A stretch of DNA of 55,333 nt from a bacterium (GTDB taxonomy: Bacteria > Bacteroidota > Bacteroidia > B-17B0 > Aurantibacillaceae): contig JAQSCW010000005.1 of NCBI GenBank assembly GCA_029945625.1, positions 1 through 55,333 on the forward strand, given 5' to 3'. Numbering within the stretch: the first letter of the stretch is position 1; every line of letters begins with the position of its first letter. The notes beneath the pieces were generated by a model. That model was not told where the DNA came from, made no database searches, and worked only from the letters and a program-made list of their open reading frames with translations. Both the position numbers and the translations under genes were made by a program. Shown here piece by piece: positions 51,395 to 55,333 of this stretch.

Positions 51395-51901
51395 ATGTTT
51401 GCCTTTATCGCCCGAAAAATTTTACGGTCAAAAATCAGGCGGAATGACCAAAAGCATCAGAAAAAATTCCTGCCCTGGGAGCAGATCGAAAAAATAGCCT
51501 TGATCGTTGGGTCAGAGTCCATTCTGAACAAAAGCGAATTGGATACATTACTAAACGACACCCATAAATATATTGAGGTGTTTTTTATAGAACCCAAATC
51601 AAAAGAACCGAGTTACGGAGATTGGCAGTGTTTTTTAAAAAAAGATACCAACTTTCTGAAACTCCCTAATCATGCAGCGGAGGAACACATCAAAGGAAAA
51701 CAATTTGACGTCGTCATAAACACTTGCCCGGGCAATAACCTATTCGCTGCCGGAATTGCATCATTTCTCACTGCCTCTTTCAAATGCGCAGGGAGCAGAG
51801 GGATCCATGATGCAGACCTCATCATTCAGTCCTCCGACACCAAAAATCCGGCTACGCTTTTAAAAGATACCTTTCACTATATCAAAATGATTCATGTATA
51901 G
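51395..51901 (+). CDS. Conserved hypothetical protein downstream of nrnA
   Basis: A 168-residue soluble protein without a signal peptide, starting with a basic helix (MFAFIARKILRSKIRRNDQK). It then shows alternating strands and helices (IEKIALIVGSESIL, EVFFIEPKSKEPSYGDW, FDVVINTCPGNNLFAAGIAS). This resembles a Bacteroidota-only family I remember as DUF6913, often next to DHH phosphoesterases, but I am not certain of the number. Two-base spacing puts it in the nrnA operon, so a role in RNA/nucleotide turnover is possible. Confidence 0.7.
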   Translation: MFAFIARKILRSKIRRNDQKHQKKFLPWEQIEKIALIVGSESILNKSELDTLLNDTHKYIEVFFIEPKSKEPSYGDWQCFLKKDTNFLKLPNHAAEEHIKGKQFDVVINTCPGNNLFAAGIASFLTASFKCAGSRGIHDADLIIQSSDTKNPATLLKDTFHYIKMIHV

Positions 51902-51964
51902 TTACTTTTACATCATACGCCATTAATTAATTGTATACATTTATTTTTCATATTACAGCATACC

Positions 51965-53605
51965 ATGAACCTCGAGTTTAACAAGAACGAAGACACCATG
52001 CGTCAGCTCATCAGCCAGATGGAGCAGCGTCTGCAACAGATCTATCTGGGTGGCGGAAAAGCAAGGATTGAAAAACAACATGAACAAGGAAAGATGTCGG
52101 CCCGTGAACGGATCGATTTTCTACTGGATAAAGACAGTGCCCGTTTCGAAATGGGCGCTTTTGCCGGTTACGAAATGTACCCCGAACACGGAGGATGCAC
52201 CGGAGGGGGGGTAGTGATTATGATTGGGTACGTGAGCGGTAAACAATGTATTGTGGTGGCAAACGATGCCACCGTGAAGGCCGGTGCCTGGTTCCCTATA
52301 ACTGGTAAAAAAAATCTCCGGGCGCAGGAAATTGCTATGGAAAATAAATTGCCCATCATCTATCTCGTAGACAGTGCGGGTGTGTATTTGCCGTTGCAGG
52401 ATGAGATCTTTCCCGACAAAGAACATTTTGGAAGAATCTTTCGCAACAATGCAGTAATGAGTAGCATGGGAATTTTACAGATTGCCGCTGTTATGGGTAG
52501 TTGTGTGGCCGGCGGCGCTTACCTGCCAATTATGAGTGATGAAGCCATGATTGTGGATAAAACCGGCTCCATCTTTTTGGCCGGAAGTTATTTGGTAAAA
52601 GCGGCAGTTGGAGAAAATATTGATAATGAAACACTGGGCGGTGCTACAACTCATTGCGAAATTAGCGGTGTTACCGATTACAAATGCAAAGATGATCAGG
52701 ATTGTCTCTCCCGCATCCGCAACATCATGAGTAAGATTGGTGATTACGACAAAGCCGGATTTAATCGCATCACGCCGGTGGCTCCAGTAAAAGATCAAAA
52801 GGAAATTTACGGCATCATTCCCGACACGCGCGATAAACAATACGATGCGCATGAAATCATTGAACGATTGGTAGATGGCGGCAGCCACGAAGAATACAAA
52901 GAACTTTACGGCCAAAGCATCATCTGCACCTACGCACGAATCGATGGCTGGGCAGTAGGTATAGTTGCAAATCAACGAAAAATAGTGAAAGGAAAAAAAC
53001 CGGGAGGAAGCACAGAGATGCAGTTTGGAGGCGTTATCTACAGTGACAGTGCCGACAAAGCAGCGCGCTTCATTATGAATTGCAATCAGAAAAAAATTCC
53101 GTTGGTCTTTATTCAGGATGCTACCGGGTTTATGGTTGGATCGCGGAGCGAACAAGGAGGGATCATTAAAGACGGAGCAAAACTTGTAAATGCGATGGCA
53201 AATAGCGTGGTGCCGAAGTTTACGATCATTATTGGGAATAGTTACGGCGCCGCAAACTATGCCATGTGCGGCAAGGCCTACGATCCACGCCTCATCGTGG
53301 GTTGGCCCACTGCATGTATCGCCGTTATGGGAGGTTCGCAGGCGGCGAAAGTGTTGGTGCAGATCGAGATTTCAACTCTGAAAGCGAAAGGCGAAGAAAT
53401 TACACCGAAAAAAGAAGAGGAGTTATTTAATAAAATCAAAGACCGTTACGACCGCCAAGCTAGCCCCTATTATGCCGCTTCTCGTTTGTGGATCGACGCG
53501 ATCATTGATCCTCTGGAAACCCGAAAAGTGCTTAGCATCGGCATAGAAATGGCCAACCACGCCCCCATTGAAAAAAAATACAATGTGGGCATCCTGCAGA
53601 CCTAA
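51965..53605 (+). CDS. Acyl-CoA carboxylase, carboxyltransferase (beta) subunit
   Basis: Transfers CO2 from biotin to an acyl-CoA such as propionyl- or 3-methylcrotonyl-CoA. 546 residues with both crotonase-like halves: N-terminal KMSARERIDFLLDKDSARFE and MGSCVAGGAYLPIMSDEAMI, C-terminal PLVFIQDATGFMVGSRSEQG, IIGNSYGAANYAMCGKAYDP and the Ala-rich AVMGGSQAAKVL. GGAYLP and NSYGAANYAM form the two oxyanion holes. The alpha (biotin) subunit is not nearby. The fused E1 gene in this window fits branched-chain amino acid breakdown, but the acyl substrate cannot be fixed. Confidence 0.9.
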   Translation: MNLEFNKNEDTMRQLISQMEQRLQQIYLGGGKARIEKQHEQGKMSARERIDFLLDKDSARFEMGAFAGYEMYPEHGGCTGGGVVIMIGYVSGKQCIVVANDATVKAGAWFPITGKKNLRAQEIAMENKLPIIYLVDSAGVYLPLQDEIFPDKEHFGRIFRNNAVMSSMGILQIAAVMGSCVAGGAYLPIMSDEAMIVDKTGSIFLAGSYLVKAAVGENIDNETLGGATTHCEISGVTDYKCKDDQDCLSRIRNIMSKIGDYDKAGFNRITPVAPVKDQKEIYGIIPDTRDKQYDAHEIIERLVDGGSHEEYKELYGQSIICTYARIDGWAVGIVANQRKIVKGKKPGGSTEMQFGGVIYSDSADKAARFIMNCNQKKIPLVFIQDATGFMVGSRSEQGGIIKDGAKLVNAMANSVVPKFTIIIGNSYGAANYAMCGKAYDPRLIVGWPTACIAVMGGSQAAKVLVQIEISTLKAKGEEITPKKEEELFNKIKDRYDRQASPYYAASRLWIDAIIDPLETRKVLSIGIEMANHAPIEKKYNVGILQT

Positions 53606-53743
53606 GAAAATAAAGCATAAAGTTTCCGGCTTCGTTTATTATTAAAAATTTGAGCTGCAGTGTTTTTAAAAATTGAGTCGTATAAACAAATGCCGCAATC
53701 ACAAAGTTTCATCCTTTTATTCTAAATTCAGCTATTTGTAGTG

Positions 53744-55186
53744 ATGAACCAAAAATTAGTACCTGAACAAAACATAAAACGCGAATTTGACAATTCCACC
53801 GAAAAATTCCAGATCATCACGGCTTGGGTTGGCATTGTTCTGAATCTGGCGTGGTTTATCAGTGATTATTTTATCATCCGCGACTTCTTGATTCCGTTTT
53901 TTACATTCCGTTTACTAGTTTCTGGAACCGTGGCTCTGCTCCTGCTCCTCAGAAAACCCCTCAAACTCACCGTACTAACCTGCCTTTTTACACTTGTTAT
54001 TGGCATTTCCATTCAAAACGCTTACATGTGGAGCGTGATGGACCTCTCGCATTTTCAAAAACATGCCTTCGCATACATGGTGCTGTTTATTGGTGTAGGT
54101 ATGCTCGTGTTGTGGGAACTAAAATTCTCCTTAATTCTTGTGGTAACCACTCTCCTCGCTAATTTGATCTTTTATAAGTTATATTCTCAGCTCTCCAGTG
54201 CCGAATTTTTAATCAATGGTGGTTTAATCACCTTCACCGTTATTATTTTCTGCGTTTTCATGATCAGAACGAGGTACCGTCTCACCTATAATGAAATTAG
54301 AATCCGCCTTGAACTGGAACTTTCAAAAAAGAATGTGGAACAAAAACACGAACAGGTTCTTGAACAAAAAAAGGAAATACAAGATCAAAAAGATACACTG
54401 GAAGAAAAAAACCGTGAAATAACGGATAGCATTCACTATGCCAAAAGTATTCAAAATGCCCTCCTCTCTTCCGAGGATAAATTCAAAAGTCATTTCAACG
54501 ACAGTTTTGTTTTTTTTCAGCCAAAAGATATTGTGAGCGGCGACTTTTACTGGATCTATCCGGTAAATGACCTTGTGTTTTATGTCACTGCCGATTGCAC
54601 GGGCCATGGTGTTCCGGGTGGATTTATGACCATGCTGGGCTTGTCTTTTCTCGACCAGATCATTACCTTCCAACACATTCACAACCCGGCCGAAGTTCTG
54701 AATTTGATGCGTGATAAAATCATTGCCGCACTAAATCAATCGGGAAATGCGATTGAAAATAAAGACGGTATGGACATTACCGTTTGCGTTCTCAATACCA
54801 AAAACAAGGAATTAGTTTACTCGGCGGCAAACAATAATCTGTATGTGATCCGAAATAATTCACCTGAAACCAATAACAAGGAGTTCTTTGTATTCAAAGG
54901 TAACCGGCAACCTTGCGGCTTCAGTCACCATAATAAGCCATTCAGCGAACATAAAATTGCACTAAACAAAGGAGATTGTGTCTATACCTTTACAGATGGA
55001 TTTGCGGATCAATTTGGGGGACCAAAAGGAAAAAAATTCAGATACAAACAGTTTGAGGAAGTACTTCTGAAAAATTCGCATCTAACATGTTCGGAACAAA
55101 AGGAACAACTTCGAAAAGCAAGTACCAACTGGCGAGGGTCACTCGAGCAAGTAGACGACATGCTGATCATTGGCATTAGAGTTTAA
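53744..55186 (+). CDS. Membrane-bound PP2C-type serine phosphatase (SpoIIE domain)
   Basis: A 480-residue signalling phosphatase. The N-terminal ~170 residues contain about five to six membrane helices. A coiled-coil linker follows (about 190-230, EQKHEQVLEQKKEIQDQKDT). The SpoIIE/PP2C domain starts near 230 (DSIHYAKSIQNALL) and has metal-binding acids in IVSGDFYWIYP, TADCTGHGVPGGFMTM, TFTDGFADQFGG and VDDMLIIGI. Such proteins usually act on anti-sigma-factor antagonists or cell-envelope signalling. I start at ATG 53744 rather than the preceding GTG. No partner kinase is in the window. Confidence 0.88.
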   Translation: MNQKLVPEQNIKREFDNSTEKFQIITAWVGIVLNLAWFISDYFIIRDFLIPFFTFRLLVSGTVALLLLLRKPLKLTVLTCLFTLVIGISIQNAYMWSVMDLSHFQKHAFAYMVLFIGVGMLVLWELKFSLILVVTTLLANLIFYKLYSQLSSAEFLINGGLITFTVIIFCVFMIRTRYRLTYNEIRIRLELELSKKNVEQKHEQVLEQKKEIQDQKDTLEEKNREITDSIHYAKSIQNALLSSEDKFKSHFNDSFVFFQPKDIVSGDFYWIYPVNDLVFYVTADCTGHGVPGGFMTMLGLSFLDQIITFQHIHNPAEVLNLMRDKIIAALNQSGNAIENKDGMDITVCVLNTKNKELVYSAANNNLYVIRNNSPETNNKEFFVFKGNRQPCGFSHHNKPFSEHKIALNKGDCVYTFTDGFADQFGGPKGKKFRYKQFEEVLLKNSHLTCSEQKEQLRKASTNWRGSLEQVDDMLIIGIRV

Positions 55187-55232
55187 GCGGAGGTTCTACG
55201 GTGATGGCGGCAATAACTTCGGCAACCCAACC

Positions 55233-55333
55233 CTAATAAATAACAAAACGTTTATCGGCTTTGGCTTTTTCAAGCATGATTTCCTGACTTGTCCGATTTA
55301 GGTCAGCAGATCTAATTTTCGTAAAATTTCGAT
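55233..55333 (-). CDS. C-terminal end of a minus-strand gene, cut by the window edge
   Basis: One minus-strand frame is open from the window end to TAG at 55233-55235. It reads (R)NFTKIRSADLNRTSQ then EIMLEKAKADKRFVIY, a plausible charged C-terminus; the other two minus frames are interrupted. The family is not recognisable from 33 residues. Confidence 0.4.
   Translation of the reverse strand, partial: RNFTKIRSADLNRTSQEIMLEKAKADKRFVIY

Overview
The window comes from a Bacteroidota genome, probably a Flavobacteriales/Sphingobacteriales-type free-living member. The signs are the gliding-motility genes gldF and gldG, a type IX secretion (T9SS) cargo tail, a GLPGLI-family protein beside a TonB-receptor-like barrel, several small outer-membrane barrels, the fused alpha/beta 2-oxoacid dehydrogenase E1, the long form of IspH, near absence of Shine-Dalgarno sites, and repeated matches to the Bacteroidota -7 promoter box TAnnTTTG. 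The DNA is moderately AT-rich. I see no rRNA, tRNA, CRISPR array, transposase or prophage; most of the window is chromosomal housekeeping.

Layout. 0.3-2.1 kb: acyl-CoA thioesterase and a glycosyltransferase. 2.5-8.6 kb: the most unusual locus, a three-gene set that looks like a MukBEF/MksBEF/Wadjet-type SMC complex (kleisin-like, small winged-helix-like subunit, 1227-residue coiled-coil ATPase). The kleisin N-terminus is split between two frames, the operon is interrupted by about 490 bp of repeats, and no JetD/MksG nuclease gene is present. 8.6-9.1 kb: repeat-rich non-coding DNA with 65-bp tandem repeats. 9.1-12.2 kb: small hypothetical protein, outer-membrane barrel, potassium channel, Na+/H+ antiporter. 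12.3-17.3 kb (minus): DUF892-like fragment, cbpM-cbpA, uvrA, thioredoxin-like protein. 17.4-21.8 kb: mtgA, serine hydrolase, gldF-gldG. 21.9-24.1 kb: NarL-type regulator, RNase Z, ndk. 24.3-29.3 kb: a 1362-residue T9SS-secreted protein and murQ. 29.3-33.5 kb: xerD-ispH-exonuclease (minus), aroQ, YciO/Sua5-family gene. 33.7-37.8 kb: TonB-receptor-like barrel, GLPGLI protein, TetR regulator. 38.1-42.6 kb: tatD, then the translation cluster rplM-rpsI-rpsB-tsf-pyrH. 42.6-50.3 kb (minus): dnaG, threonine aldolase, fused E1, a barrel protein, and rpsU-xerC-hpf. 50.4-55.2 kb: nrnA, a conserved hypothetical, an acyl-CoA carboxylase beta subunit and a membrane-bound SpoIIE-type phosphatase; the last 100 bases may hold the end of another minus-strand gene.

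Cross-cutting observations. (i) At least six genes have TAnnTTTG ending only 3-6 bases before the start codon, which predicts leaderless mRNAs. (ii) hpf has a perfect AGGAGG Shine-Dalgarno and lies in the same apparent operon as rpsU (bS21), the protein linked to anti-Shine-Dalgarno masking in Flavobacteriia. (iii) Several dispersed intergenic repeat families occur, including a ~150-bp potentially structured element with two full copies and one partial copy. All assignments come from reading translated sequence against remembered family motifs; no database search was run.
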